64,000 nt of DNA. Source: a bacterium. Lineage in GTDB: Bacteria > Pseudomonadota > Alphaproteobacteria > Sphingomonadales > Sphingomonadaceae. Location: positions 1-64,000 of the forward strand of contig JAVBXL010000044.1 of NCBI GenBank assembly GCA_030824575.1, in the 5' to 3' direction. Each line of letters opens with the position of its first letter. The stretch's first letter is position 1. The position numbers were made by a program, and so were the translations under genes. The notes below the pieces were generated by a model. The model did no database searches. It saw only the letters and a list, made by a program, of their open reading frames with translations, and was not told the DNA's origin. Shown piece after piece: positions 9,862 to 19,245 of this stretch.

Positions 9862-11933
9862 TATCCCGCCACGCCCATCTGCCACAGGATGAAAGCGAAC
9901 TCCTCAGCCGTCTCATGCAGGCTCTCGAACCGGCCGGACTTGCCGCCATGGCCTGCGCCCATATTGGTCTTGAGCAGCAGGATATTGTCGTCGGTCTTGG
10001 TCGCGCGCAGCTTCGCCACCCATTTGGCCGGCTCCCAATAAGTGACGCGCGGATCGTTCAGCCCCGCCGTGACCATCATCGGCGGATAGGCCTGGGCTTT
10101 GACATGGGTGTAGGGATCGTACGACCGGATCGTGTGGAACGCGGCCTTATCCTCGATCGGATTGCCCCATTCGGGCCACTCGCCCGGCGTCAGCGGCAAT
10201 GTCTCGTCCAGCATGGTGTTGAGCACGTCGACGAACGGCACATGCGCCACTACCGCGCCCCACAGGTCGGGATCGCTATTGACCACCGCGCCCATCAATT
10301 CGCCGCCGGCCGATCCGCCCGAAATGCTGATCCTGCCCTTGGACGTGTAGCCAAGGTCGATTAGCCCCTTAGCCACGTCCACGAAATCGTTGAACGTGTT
10401 GACCCGCTTGTCCAGCTTCCCATCCAGATACCATTGCTGGCCCAGATCGTCGCCCCCGCGAATATGCGCCAGGGCAAAAGCAAAGCCGCGATCCAGCAGC
10501 GACAGTCGGCTGGTGGAAAAGCCCGGCTCCATCGCCAGCCCATAAGCGCCATAGCCATAGAGATGCAACGGCGCGCTGCCGTCGCGGGGCAGGTCGGCGG
10601 GATAGACGAGCGACACCGGCACCTGCGTCCCGTCGCGCGCCGTGATCATCAGCCGCTCGGTGGCGTAGCGGCTGGCGTCATAGCCAGACGGGATTTCCTG
10701 CATCTTCAGAACGTCGAGCGCGCCGGTCGCCAGATCATAATCATAGATGGTATCGGGCGTGACCATCGATTCATAGCCGATGCGCAGCTTGGTGACGTCA
10801 TATTCGGGATTGTCGTCCAGCGACGCCGAATAGCTGGCTTCGGGGAAGGGGATGCGTTTCGGGCTATGCGTCGCATAATCGCGCAGCTCGATCTGATCGA
10901 GCCCGTCCTGCCGTCCTTCGGTGACGTAAAAGCCCTTGAACAGGGTGAAATCCGTCAGGTAGAAATGATCGTCGGGCGCAATCACTTCCGCCCACTGGTC
11001 GGGCGCGTCCAGCGTCGCCTTCACCAGCCGGAAATTGGGATGGGTATCGTTGGTTTTGATGTAGAGCGTGCCCTCATGCTCATCGACATCGTATTCGCGG
11101 CCGGGCTTGCGCGCCGCGACCAATAGGGGCTTGGCGGTGGGGTCGTCGGACGGGATCAGCCAGGCTTCGCTGGTGACATGGTCGCCGGTCGCGATGACGA
11201 TCCATTTTTCGGAGGAAGTGAGGCCGATCGAGACGCGGAACCCCTCGTCATCCTCATGGAACAGCTCGACGTCGCTCGCCACATCCTGGCCCAGCCAGTG
11301 CAGTCGGGCATTGTCGGTGCGCCAATTTTCGTTGGCCAGGCCATAGAGCAGCCCCTTGCTGTCCGCGGTCCACACCAGCGACGACAGCGTGTCGGGGATT
11401 ACTTCGGGCAATATCTCGCCGGAAAACAGATCCTTGATCCGCGCTTCGAACCGCTCCGACCCATTGGTGTCGATCGCATAGGCGAGATAGCGGCCGTCCG
11501 GGCTGACCGACATTGCGCCCAGCCGGAAATATTCATGCCCGTCGGCCAGTGCCGGTTCGTCCAGTATCAGATGATCGTCGCCACCTGCGACAGGCTTACG
11601 ATACCATTTGCGATATTGCGCACCGGTTTCGAAGGCGCGCCAATAGATATAGTCGCCATCCTTCTGCGGCACCGATTGGTCGTCTTCCTTGATGCGACCC
11701 TTCATCTCCGAAAACAGCGTGTCCAGCAGGGGCTTGTGTGGCGCCATCGCCCCGTCGAACCAGGCGTTCTCCGCCTCCAGATAGGCCAGCACTTGCCTGT
11801 CCTGGACATCGGGATAATTGGGATCGCGCAGCCATGCGTAAGGATCATTCACCGTGACGCCGTGAAGGGTGAAACTATGCGCACGGCGCTCAGCGACGGG
11901 GGGCAGAAGGGCGGGCTGCATTTGATCGGTCAT
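9861..11933 (-). CDS. ptrB: oligopeptidase B (S9A)
   Basis: A 690-residue cytosolic S9A peptidase that cuts after Arg or Lys in short peptides. There is no signal peptide. An N-terminal seven-bladed propeller precedes the hydrolase domain with nucleophile motif SGGSAGGELMG, an Asp in GLNDPRV and a His in GAGHGGKSG. Length is normal for PtrB. It is coupled to the thioesterase gene downstream and divergent from aminopeptidase P. Confidence 0.94.
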   Translation of the reverse strand: MTDQMQPALLPPVAERRAHSFTLHGVTVNDPYAWLRDPNYPDVQDRQVLAYLEAENAWFDGAMAPHKPLLDTLFSEMKGRIKEDDQSVPQKDGDYIYWRAFETGAQYRKWYRKPVAGGDDHLILDEPALADGHEYFRLGAMSVSPDGRYLAYAIDTNGSERFEARIKDLFSGEILPEVIPDTLSSLVWTADSKGLLYGLANENWRTDNARLHWLGQDVASDVELFHEDDEGFRVSIGLTSSEKWIVIATGDHVTSEAWLIPSDDPTAKPLLVAARKPGREYDVDEHEGTLYIKTNDTHPNFRLVKATLDAPDQWAEVIAPDDHFYLTDFTLFKGFYVTEGRQDGLDQIELRDYATHSPKRIPFPEASYSASLDDNPEYDVTKLRIGYESMVTPDTIYDYDLATGALDVLKMQEIPSGYDASRYATERLMITARDGTQVPVSLVYPADLPRDGSAPLHLYGYGAYGLAMEPGFSTSRLSLLDRGFAFALAHIRGGDDLGQQWYLDGKLDKRVNTFNDFVDVAKGLIDLGYTSKGRISISGGSAGGELMGAVVNSDPDLWGAVVAHVPFVDVLNTMLDETLPLTPGEWPEWGNPIEDKAAFHTIRSYDPYTHVKAQAYPPMMVTAGLNDPRVTYWEPAKWVAKLRATKTDDNILLLKTNMGAGHGGKSGRFESLHETAEEFAFILWQMGVAG

Positions 11934-12042
11934 TAACTATCCATGGTCCAGACGAGGTCATGCGCTGGAATAAGCGCGCGTACCCCTCTATGTTGTCGGC
12001 ATGATGGCCGATGCAAGAGGCCCGACATGATCCAAGGGAATA

Positions 12043-13827
12043 GTGATGTCCAGTTATGAAGACCGCCTGAAGGCCCTGCGCGCGCAACTGGCGCGTCAGA
12101 CGCTCGATGGTTTCGTGGTGCCGCTGACCGACGAGCATATGAGCGAATATGTCGGCGCCTATGCGCAGCGGCTCGCCTGGCTGACCGGGTTCCAGGGGTC
12201 TGCGGGCAGCGCCGTGGTGTTGCCGGAGGAGGCCGCGATCTTCGTCGACGGCCGCTACACGCTGCAGGTGCGCGAGCAGGTGGACGGCGCCCATTGGCAA
12301 TATGAAAGCGTGCCCCAGACCTCGATCGCCGCCTGGCTGAAGGACCATGCCAGGCAGGGCGCGCGGATCGGCTACGATCCCTGGCTCCATACCCGCGCCT
12401 GGGTCAGCCAAGCGACCGAAGCGCTGGCGGAGAAGGGCGCGGAACTGGTCGCGGTGGACACCAACCCGGTAGATGCCATCTGGCCCGATCGCCCAGCGCG
12501 CAGCGACGCCAAGCTGGTCGTGCATGACGATCGCTTTGCCGGCCAGTCGGCTGCGGAAAAGCGCGCCGCGATGGCCGATTGGCTGGTGTCGAAAAAGGCC
12601 GACGCGGTGGTGCTGTCGGCGCTTGATTCGATCGCCTGGACCTTCAACATCCGTGGCAAGGATGTGGAGCGTACCCCCGTCGCGCTCGCCTATGCCATCG
12701 TCCATTCCGATGCGACCGCTGACCTTTATGTTGCGCCGGAAAAGATGGACGAGGCCGTGGCGCAGCATCTGGGAAATGCGGTGCGTGTCATGGACGGTGT
12801 GAACTTCGCCGCTGCGCTCCAGGATTTCGCCGGCAAGACCGTCATCGCCGACCCCGAACGGGCAGTCGCCGCGATCTTCACCGGATTGGACGAAGGCGGC
12901 GCGACGGTGCTGTCGCTGCGCGATCCCGCCGTGCTGGCCAAGGCGATCAAGAACGGCACAGAAATCGCCGGTCACAAGGCGGCGCAAGCGCGCGACGGGG
13001 CCGCGCTCAGCCGCTTCCTTCATTGGGTATCCGTCGAAGCGCCCAAGGGTGGCCTGACCGAACTCTCTGCCTCCGACCGGCTGGAGGCGTTCCGCAGGGA
13101 AACCGGCTTGCTGGAAGACCTGTCCTTCGACACGATCAGCGGCGCGGGACCGAACGGCGCGGTCGTGCATTACCGCGCCGAAGAAAAGACCAATCGCCCG
13201 ATCGAGAGCGGCACGCTTTATCTGGTCGATTCGGGTGGCCAGTATCGCGACGGCACCACCGACGTCACCCGCACCCTGGCGATCGGCACGCCGACAGACG
13301 AAATGCGCCGCCGCTTCACCTTGGTCCTCAAGGGTCATATCGCGCTCGCCCGCGCCGTTTTCCCGAAGGGCACGCGCGGCGGCCAGCTTGACGTGCTCGC
13401 CCGCCAATATCTCTGGGCAGAGGGGTTGGATTATGCCCATGGCACTGGCCATGGCGTCGGCAGCTTCCTGTCGGTGCATGAAGGGCCGCAGCGTATTGCG
13501 ACCTTTGGGGGGGGCGACGAGCCGTTGGTGGCGGGCATGATCCTGTCCAACGAGCCGGGCTATTACAAGACTGGCGAGTACGGCATCCGCATCGAAAATC
13601 TGGTGCTGGTGGAAGAACGCGCTGTCCCCGGCGCGGAAAAGGACATGCTTGGCTTCGAGACGCTGACCTTCGCCCCGATCGACCGCGCCCTCATCGCCAT
13701 GGACATTTTGAGCGGCGAGGAACACGCCTGGGTCGACGCCTATCATGCCGCAGTGCTGAACCTGGTCGGCCCGCAGTTGGAGGGTGATGCGCTCGCCTGG
13801 CTCAAGGCGGCCTGCGCGCCGATTTAA
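12043..13827 (+). CDS. pepP: Xaa-Pro aminopeptidase (M24B)
   Basis: A 594-residue aminopeptidase P that removes an N-terminal residue preceding proline. Two creatinase-like N-terminal domains precede the pita-bread catalytic domain. Metal ligands are visible in LVDSGGQYRDGTTDVTRT (two Asp), HGTGHGVG (His) and SNEPGYY (Glu), plus a distal Glu. It is the long three-domain form. It is transcribed away from ptrB across a 109-bp divergent intergenic region. Confidence 0.94.
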   Translation: MMSSYEDRLKALRAQLARQTLDGFVVPLTDEHMSEYVGAYAQRLAWLTGFQGSAGSAVVLPEEAAIFVDGRYTLQVREQVDGAHWQYESVPQTSIAAWLKDHARQGARIGYDPWLHTRAWVSQATEALAEKGAELVAVDTNPVDAIWPDRPARSDAKLVVHDDRFAGQSAAEKRAAMADWLVSKKADAVVLSALDSIAWTFNIRGKDVERTPVALAYAIVHSDATADLYVAPEKMDEAVAQHLGNAVRVMDGVNFAAALQDFAGKTVIADPERAVAAIFTGLDEGGATVLSLRDPAVLAKAIKNGTEIAGHKAAQARDGAALSRFLHWVSVEAPKGGLTELSASDRLEAFRRETGLLEDLSFDTISGAGPNGAVVHYRAEEKTNRPIESGTLYLVDSGGQYRDGTTDVTRTLAIGTPTDEMRRRFTLVLKGHIALARAVFPKGTRGGQLDVLARQYLWAEGLDYAHGTGHGVGSFLSVHEGPQRIATFGGGDEPLVAGMILSNEPGYYKTGEYGIRIENLVLVEERAVPGAEKDMLGFETLTFAPIDRALIAMDILSGEEHAWVDAYHAAVLNLVGPQLEGDALAWLKAACAPI

Positions 13828-13830
13828 GGG

Positions 13831-13968
13831 TCAGTCCTTGGTGTCTTCGAAAGGGGGCGGTGTTGCTTCCTCCCGTGAAGCCTCCCGCGTCTGGGCCTTG
13901 CGCCGGCGCAGATTGTCGCGCAGCGCCTGCGCCAGCCTTGTCTTTTTCTCGTCCTGCGTTTCAGCCAT
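13831..13968 (-). CDS. small charged conserved protein (45 aa)
   Basis: Translation of the minus strand from the ATG at 13968 gives a 45-residue protein beginning MAETQDEKKT, with a basic helix LAQALRDNLRRRKAQTR and an acidic end FEDTKD. Its composition and regular helix look like the small Lys/Arg-rich proteins common in sphingomonads. It converges on pepP with 3 nt between stops. Function unknown. Confidence 0.6.
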   Translation of the reverse strand: MAETQDEKKTRLAQALRDNLRRRKAQTREASREEATPPPFEDTKD

Positions 13969-14092
13969 GAAACCGGCTTAAGCAAAATGCGTCATCGGCC
14001 GCAACCCGCCTTGACATCGGACCGGGGGGCGGCCATAGGCCCGGCCTCCAAAGCGCGAACAGCGCCAAGGCGACGAAATGATGAAATAGAGT

Positions 14093-14167
14093 GCTGCTGT
14101 AGCTCAGTGGTAGAGCGCGTCATTGGTAATGACGAGGTCGGGAGTTCAATCCTCCCCAGCAGCACCA
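14093..14167 (+). tRNA. tRNA-Thr (GGU)
   Basis: A 75-nt cloverleaf: acceptor GCTGCTG/CAGCAGC, anticodon stem CGTCA/TGACG with loop TTGGTAA (anticodon GGT), T-arm containing GTTCAATC, and an encoded CCA. Confidence 0.97.
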
Positions 14168-14189
14168 TTTCTCCCCCGACATTGGATTG

Positions 14190-14459
14190 TCAAACCATCG
14201 CCCAGATGGCCACACTTGTCGCCTGCGCCGCGACGATCAGCCACAATAGGGTCGAGAAGGGTTGCTTCCGCGTCTTGTGACGAAAAAACTGCCGACCGGC
14301 CAGCGCGCCCGCCGATCCGCCCGCCAGCGCCCATAGCAGCAGAGTGCGTTCAGACAGGCGTCGCAGCCCCAGCCGCGCGCGCCGCTTGTCCATGCCAAAG
14401 AGGGTGAAGGCGATTATATTCGCCAGCAGCCCAGCCGTCAGGAACAGCGTCAGCTGAAT
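14190..14459 (-). CDS. DUF1294 membrane protein, probable ATT start
   Basis: An 89-residue DUF1294 protein: hydrophobic N-terminal helix, FGMDKRRAR, a central LLLWALAGGSAGAL helix, FRHKTRKQPF, and a terminal helix. The family begins directly at the first helix, yet no ATG, GTG or TTG occurs there. GGGAGGTGA, overlapping the stop of the upstream TonB receptor gene, sits 4 nt before an in-frame ATT (14459-14457). The only in-frame ATG is 72 nt further up, deep in the receptor gene. I therefore place the start at ATT; a CTG two codons later is an alternative. Confidence 0.75.
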   Translation of the reverse strand: MQLTLFLTAGLLANIIAFTLFGMDKRRARLGLRRLSERTLLLWALAGGSAGALAGRQFFRHKTRKQPFSTLLWLIVAAQATSVAIWAMV

Positions 14460-14463
14460 CGCG

Positions 14464-16497
14464 TCACCTCCCGAAACTGACGCCGATCCAGAGCGTCCGC
14501 GGCGTGCCCAGGTCCATCGATCCACCGGCATTGCGGGTCACGACCGTCTCGTCGAACAGATTCTCGCCCCGCGCCACCAGGCTGACGCCATGGCCGATCG
14601 GCAGGCGCGCGACCGCATCCAGCGTCAGCGCATCGGGCAGGACGTCGCTTTGCAGATCGTCCTCATATTGTTTGGCGACGTAGCGCAACGTGGTTGACAG
14701 CGTGGGGCCTGATGCGGGGCTGTAGGCGACGGTGGCGCTGGCCGCATGGCGCGGGCTCTGCGCCGGCGTGAAGCCGTTAAACGCCGCGCCGGGCGCACGG
14801 ACCGTGCTGTGGCTATAGGCGTAGGAGGCCGACAGACGGATATCGCCCAGCGCCGCCGCCGCGGTCAGTTCGACCCCCTTGGCGACGATGCGATCGACAT
14901 TCTGGCGCTTGCGCAAGTTGGCGATCAACGGATCAGTCACATTGGCGATCGCGTCGTCCAGCCGGTTGTAGAAGGCGGTGGCGGACAGGGTGACGCCGGC
15001 CAGCGGGGTCAGGTCGATCCCGGCCTCCACGCCCTTCAGCTTTTCGGGGGTCAGCGCGGCATTGGCCTGGGTCGTGATCGGGAATACCACGAACGGACGA
15101 TACAGTTCGTTGAGCGTCGGCAGGCGGAAGCCGCTATAGGCCGCCGTCCGCAGCGCGAGCGCGTCGCTGGCGCGATAGAGCGCGCCGACCCGGCCGGACA
15201 CTTCCCAGTCCGACCGATCGGCAAAGTCGCCGCCTGTCGTTGCGCCGGTGGTGGCGCTGGCCTGGCGATAGAAGCCATTGCGGATCGACCAACGATCGCC
15301 CCGCACGCCGCCGGTCAGCACCAGTTTCCCACCAAGGCCTTCCGGCGTCCAGTCATCCTCGGCAAAGACGCCGGTCGTCCACTGGTCGCCACCGGCATGG
15401 CGCAGGAAGGTGCGCGGGTTGGCCGCGATATTGGCGTTGAAAGCATCCTCATACATGTCGCCGGTGGCGAAACGGGTATCGACCCCCAGCCGCAGCACAT
15501 GGTCCGGGCCGACCGGCGGCCGGATTTCGAGCTTGCCGCCGATCCCGGTGGACGGCGTGTTGCGCTGGTCCAGCGACTTGCGGAAGGTTGAGGACGAGAT
15601 GACGATGTTCGAAAAATTGCGTGCCTGGATATAGGCCAGCGCATCGACCTGCCACGGCCCGCGATCGATATAGCGGATGCTGGCGTCCTGCCCCTGGCTC
15701 ATGCTGTCCGCCCCGGCGAAGCGCAGCGTGCGATTATCCTCGAACAGGGTGGCGCGGAATTGCAGTTCCGACGTAGCGGAGATTGGCGCGACAGCGCGCA
15801 GGTTGGTAGACCAGCCGTCATAGGCGGCCGGCACGGTGGCGGCGACGCGCTGGTCCTTGGGCGTGGTCTGAAACCCGTCGCCCCGGTCCCAACGGCCCGA
15901 CAGCGAGACATAGCCGCCGCCTAGATCCTGGGTTAGGCCTGCGGACACTTCGGTCGAATCGCGGCTGCCGTAAAAGGCGCTGGCGGCAAAATCGGGCAAT
16001 TGCGCGCGTGTCGCGCTGGCCAGTTCGATCGTGCCAGCGACCGCGCCTGCACCGAAGGCGCCGATGCCGCCGCCGCGGGTAACGCGCACGACGGACAGGC
16101 GTTCGGGCACCAGCGCGCTGAACGGGATATAGCCGAAGAAGGGATCGGCGATCGGCACGCCGTCTAGCAGCACCAAGGTCCGGCTGGACGCATTGCCGCC
16201 CAGGGCGCGCAGCGTCGCGCCCTGGTTGGAGGGGTTGGACGATCGGCTGTCCGACCGGCGGAATTGCTGGAAGCCCGCGACGTCGGCCAGCACGCTTTCG
16301 ATCCGCCCCGACGCGCTGTCCAGCAGCCGCTGCCGGTCGATCACCACAGACCCATAGGCCGGCGTGCCGGGGGGCAGGTCCAGCCCCGCGCCGGTGACGA
16401 TGATCTGTGACGCCTCGCCCGGCGCATCATCGGGCGCCTGGGCGAAAGCCAGCGTCGGAACGGACAATAAGATAGCGGGCAATATGACAGTCTTCAT
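14464..16497 (-). CDS. TonB-dependent outer-membrane receptor of the PQQ locus
   Basis: A 677-residue receptor with signal peptide (MKTVILPAILLSVPTLAFA), a plug domain (VVIDRQRLLDSASGRIESVLADV, then LLDGVPIADPF) and a 22-strand-type barrel ending in an aromatic/Gly-rich last strand (LWIGVSFGR). The plug resembles BtuB-like small-cofactor receptors. It lies downstream of the porin and carries its own copy of the locus promoter motif at 16590-16606. PQQ, a lanthanide chelate or a corrinoid are possible ligands; none is proved by the sequence. Confidence 0.9.
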   Translation of the reverse strand: MKTVILPAILLSVPTLAFAQAPDDAPGEASQIIVTGAGLDLPPGTPAYGSVVIDRQRLLDSASGRIESVLADVAGFQQFRRSDSRSSNPSNQGATLRALGGNASSRTLVLLDGVPIADPFFGYIPFSALVPERLSVVRVTRGGGIGAFGAGAVAGTIELASATRAQLPDFAASAFYGSRDSTEVSAGLTQDLGGGYVSLSGRWDRGDGFQTTPKDQRVAATVPAAYDGWSTNLRAVAPISATSELQFRATLFEDNRTLRFAGADSMSQGQDASIRYIDRGPWQVDALAYIQARNFSNIVISSSTFRKSLDQRNTPSTGIGGKLEIRPPVGPDHVLRLGVDTRFATGDMYEDAFNANIAANPRTFLRHAGGDQWTTGVFAEDDWTPEGLGGKLVLTGGVRGDRWSIRNGFYRQASATTGATTGGDFADRSDWEVSGRVGALYRASDALALRTAAYSGFRLPTLNELYRPFVVFPITTQANAALTPEKLKGVEAGIDLTPLAGVTLSATAFYNRLDDAIANVTDPLIANLRKRQNVDRIVAKGVELTAAAALGDIRLSASYAYSHSTVRAPGAAFNGFTPAQSPRHAASATVAYSPASGPTLSTTLRYVAKQYEDDLQSDVLPDALTLDAVARLPIGHGVSLVARGENLFDETVVTRNAGGSMDLGTPRTLWIGVSFGR

Positions 16498-16551
16498 GGC
16501 GATCCCCTCGACGCCCCTCTCCTTATTTTCCATGCCTTTTGCAAACGGAAA

Positions 16552-16580
16552 GGGGCCACATCCTTGTAAGATGCAGCCCC
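16552..16580 (-). terminator. hairpin between porin and TonB receptor genes
   Basis: On the minus strand GGGGCTGCATC can pair with GATGTGGCCCC (two G-T pairs) around a 7-nt loop, followed by CTTTCCGTTT. It could attenuate porin transcripts. It overlaps the inferred -10 region of the receptor promoter, so its role is ambiguous. Confidence 0.45.
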
Positions 16581-16606
16581 CGCCCCGTGACATTGTTCCT
16601 TCGGTC
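16563..16606 (-). promoter_or_regulatory. PQQ-locus promoter motif, site 1 (TonB receptor)
   Basis: Minus-strand GACCGAAGGAACAATGT (16606-16590) matches the locus motif, and 21 nt later comes TACAAG (16568-16563) as a possible -10. It overlaps the porin stop codon and reads toward the receptor gene. Confidence 0.5.
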
Positions 16607-18005
16607 AGAAGAAGAGGATCGCCCCTGCCGCAACGGCGCTGGAGGTGGCTTCGTTGCCGTTATGCGCCTGCGAATTGCTGCGCACATATTCACCCAGCAG
16701 CGTGACCCAGCTGTTGAGGCCGTAGCGGACCTGACCGACCCAGCTGCTATTCTTGTCGACCAGCGTCGGGTTGGCCAGCGCATCGGCGATATTGGCATAG
16801 TCGAGATTGCTCTCGCCATAGCTGCCACCGACCGAGAATTTGCCGAAGGTCGCCAGTCCCTGCAGATAGAAGCCATGGCTGTCGCGCTTGTTGCCCAGCC
16901 CATCGGTGTCGAACAGGTTGAGCGCGGTGGTGCCAAGGCCCGATGCGTCATAATAGGTGCCGACGACCGTGACCGGCCCGAAAGTGACCTTCGCGCCCGC
17001 GTCCCAGCCCCAGCCGGTATAGTCCGGGCCGACATCGACATTATGCTTCTGCGTCACGCCCGACACCCACAGGCGGGTGCCGACATCGCCGAATTTGCCG
17101 TCATAGACGAATTTCGCCTGGAAACCGGGCTGCTTGTTGGTTTCGGCCGGGCCGGTCAGCGAAGATAGCGGCTCGAAAATGCCGACGCTGGCGGTAAAGC
17201 CGCTGAAATTGGGCGTGGTGTAGGTGATTTGCGGCTGGAAGTCGGTGTAGATATATCCGGTGCCAATGCGGCCCAGCGTGGTGTTGGACGGGGCGACATT
17301 GCCCGCCGGGGTGCCTGACGACAGCAGGGTGATGTCGTTCAGGATCGCTTCCGACGCAAACAGGCCGATGTCGCGACCGATCTTCACCTCACCAAAGCCG
17401 GCGCGGCCGAAGGTCAGGTAGGTCTGGCGGAAATCGATGCCCGCGGTCTGCAACGCGCGGGGGTTACCGGCGCTGTTGGCGCCGCCGCCGGCCGCATAAT
17501 TGACCGAGTTGATGCCCGGATACATGCCGAAATGGGCGCCCACGTCCCATCCGTCCAGGCTGGTCGAGGCCTCCACCTTCAGGAAGCCGGGGAGCAGGCC
17601 GTTGCGCACGGCCGATGTGCTGCCGCCCACGGTTGCGACCCCGCCCGTCACCGCCGTCGTGGCGCTGGGCGTATCGCCATTATCATGGACGTAGAAGCCA
17701 TTGACCGAGCCGGAGAATTTCAGCGTTACGTCGCCCATTTGCAGGCCAATGCCGCTTTGTGTCATCCGCACGAACCCGGCGCCGCCCGATGCGTCCGGCG
17801 TCACCGCCGGGGCAGGGGCGGCCGCGACCTGCGCCGCCTCGGCGGTCTGGCCCTTCGACAGTTCCTGATATTCGTCATCGGTCAGGATGCCTTTTTCGTG
17901 CAGCCGCTTCAGCAAATCCGCGGTGGTTCCGGCCATGGCCGGTGCTGCGGTGGCGGCGAGCATCAATGCTCCAGCCGCGCTCATCAGGCGCAACGTCCCC
18001 TTCAT
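16605..18005 (-). CDS. outer-membrane porin (OprO/P-like)
   Basis: A 466-residue porin with signal peptide ending at AMAG, then a short helical segment (LLKRLHEKGILTDDEYQEL) like the SHOCT-type linker seen in many sphingomonad porins, an Ala/Pro linker and a barrel rich in alternating aromatic strands that ends in AAGAILFF, with the terminal Phe needed for outer-membrane assembly. It sits in the PQQ locus behind a copy of the locus motif, so it probably admits alcohol substrate into the periplasm; that role is inferred from context only. Confidence 0.88.
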   Translation of the reverse strand: MKGTLRLMSAAGALMLAATAAPAMAGTTADLLKRLHEKGILTDDEYQELSKGQTAEAAQVAAAPAPAVTPDASGGAGFVRMTQSGIGLQMGDVTLKFSGSVNGFYVHDNGDTPSATTAVTGGVATVGGSTSAVRNGLLPGFLKVEASTSLDGWDVGAHFGMYPGINSVNYAAGGGANSAGNPRALQTAGIDFRQTYLTFGRAGFGEVKIGRDIGLFASEAILNDITLLSSGTPAGNVAPSNTTLGRIGTGYIYTDFQPQITYTTPNFSGFTASVGIFEPLSSLTGPAETNKQPGFQAKFVYDGKFGDVGTRLWVSGVTQKHNVDVGPDYTGWGWDAGAKVTFGPVTVVGTYYDASGLGTTALNLFDTDGLGNKRDSHGFYLQGLATFGKFSVGGSYGESNLDYANIADALANPTLVDKNSSWVGQVRYGLNSWVTLLGEYVRSNSQAHNGNEATSSAVAAGAILFF

Positions 18006-18049
18006 ATCATCCTCCCTGCATAACGCCGGCTTGTGTCCGGCTGGGGCGG

Positions 18050-18092
18050 AGAGTGGGACGGATGGGAGAACCGAGAAATTGGACTTAGGTTC
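18050..18092 (-). promoter_or_regulatory. PQQ-locus promoter motif, site 2 (porin)
   Basis: Minus-strand GAACCTAAGTCCAATTT (18092-18076) is a weaker copy with its 5' half shifted one base. CACTCT (18055-18050) follows after 20 nt. The porin ATG is 70 nt beyond the motif. Confidence 0.4.
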
Positions 18093-18116
18093 TCGTCCCT
18101 TCGGACAGGACGCGAA

Positions 18117-19097
18117 TCAGGGCGCGGCGACGATGCCCCACGGCGCAGCGCCAACCGCGATGGTCTGCACCACCGAACCCTTGGCCAGGTCGATCACGGA
18201 GACATTGTCCGAAAGGCCATTGGCGGCATAGGCGCGCGTCCCATCGGCGCTGATCGCGACATGCCAGACGCGCTTGCCGACCGGCACATAGGCCCGCACC
18301 TTGCGGGTCGCGACATCGACCAGCGCGACATGGTCGGCCCGGCCCAGCGCGATGACGGCGGTCTTGCCATCGGGCGTGAATCGGATGCCGCATGGCAGGA
18401 TGCGATGATCGGGCACGCCGGGGATGGCGAAACGCAACGTCTCGGCCACTTGCCGGCTGGCGGTGTCGATGATCTGCACCGCCCCGCCAATCTCGGCAGC
18501 AACCCACAGCTGCGTGCCGTCGGCGGTGAATTCGACATGGCGGGGACGCTGATCCGTCGGCGTTTCGGCGACCATCGCCTTGGCTTTGACGTCGATCCAG
18601 TTGACGACATTATCCTCCTCCGACGTAACCACCACCCATTGGCCATCGGGACTTTGCGCCACCCCCTCCGGCTCGCCGCCGACATCGACTTGGAAGGCGA
18701 CGGTGCGGCTGGCCAGGTCGATCGCGGTCAGTGCGGCGTCGTCCTCATTGGCGACGAACAGAGTCGCGCCGTCGCGGGACAGGAAGAATTGCTCCGGATC
18801 TTGCCCGGACGGCAGTTCCGCCACCACCTTGCCGCTCGCCCGATCGATCACCTGCACCGCATGGTCAAGGCTGGCGCAAAGATAGAGATATTTGCCGTCC
18901 TTCGACACGGTGATGCCACGCGGTCGGCCGCCCACGGCCCAGGTCGCCGTCACCGCGCCTGAGGCGGCATCGATTACGCTGACGCTGTCGCCGCGCTCGT
19001 TGGAGACATAGAGAGTTTCTGGGAGAGTTTCTGCCAGGATTGGGGCTGGGGCCGCGGCGGGCAGCAGCATCAGCCCTGCGATCATGACGCGCTTCAT
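18117..19097 (-). CDS. YVTN beta-propeller protein of PQQ-dependent catabolism
   Basis: A 326-residue exported protein: signal peptide (MKRVMIAGLMLLPAAAPAPILA), then about seven repeats of the YVTN type, for example LYVSNERGDSVSVIDAASG, LFVANEDDAALTAIDLAS and AYAANGLSDNVSVIDLAKG. It matches the family named PQQ-dependent catabolism-associated beta-propeller protein, found beside PQQ alcohol dehydrogenases. No catalytic residues are evident; a periplasmic scaffold or carrier role is likely. It is divergent from the cytochrome gene. Confidence 0.9.
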   Translation of the reverse strand: MKRVMIAGLMLLPAAAPAPILAETLPETLYVSNERGDSVSVIDAASGAVTATWAVGGRPRGITVSKDGKYLYLCASLDHAVQVIDRASGKVVAELPSGQDPEQFFLSRDGATLFVANEDDAALTAIDLASRTVAFQVDVGGEPEGVAQSPDGQWVVVTSEEDNVVNWIDVKAKAMVAETPTDQRPRHVEFTADGTQLWVAAEIGGAVQIIDTASRQVAETLRFAIPGVPDHRILPCGIRFTPDGKTAVIALGRADHVALVDVATRKVRAYVPVGKRVWHVAISADGTRAYAANGLSDNVSVIDLAKGSVVQTIAVGAAPWGIVAAP

Positions 19098-19164
19098 ATA
19101 TTTCTTCCTCTCCGTCCCTCTTCTGGGTCCAAGGGTCTATCCGCACCCCACGCGCTACGGGATA

Positions 19165-19207
19165 GTACCAATGGCCAATGGGGGTGTGGCCCGCCCTTCC
19201 CTACACT
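19165..19207 (+). promoter_or_regulatory. PQQ-locus promoter motif, site 3 (cytochrome c)
   Basis: GTACCAATGGCCAATGG (19165-19181) is followed after 20 nt by TACACT (19202-19207). It lies in the divergent region and reads toward the cytochrome/solute-binding genes, whose first ATG is at 19246. Confidence 0.55.
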
Positions 19208-19245
19208 GGCGGTTGGCAGGGGAAAACTGACCGGGTGAGGATAGA

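Noticed and set aside
11890-13746. 618-codon frame antisense to aminopeptidase P
   Set aside because: All five metal-ligand regions of the M24 enzyme are on the plus strand; the antisense frame is featureless.
14190-14531. Start of the DUF1294 protein at ATG 14531
   Set aside because: It would add residues that match the receptor barrel in another frame and not the family; the ribosome site lies next to the ATT instead.
19119-19137. GGGTCCAAGGGTC as an eighth copy of the PQQ promoter motif for the propeller gene
   Set aside because: The core dyad is similar but it lies only about 30 nt from the ATG, and the 3' part CCAATKG and the spaced -10 are missing.
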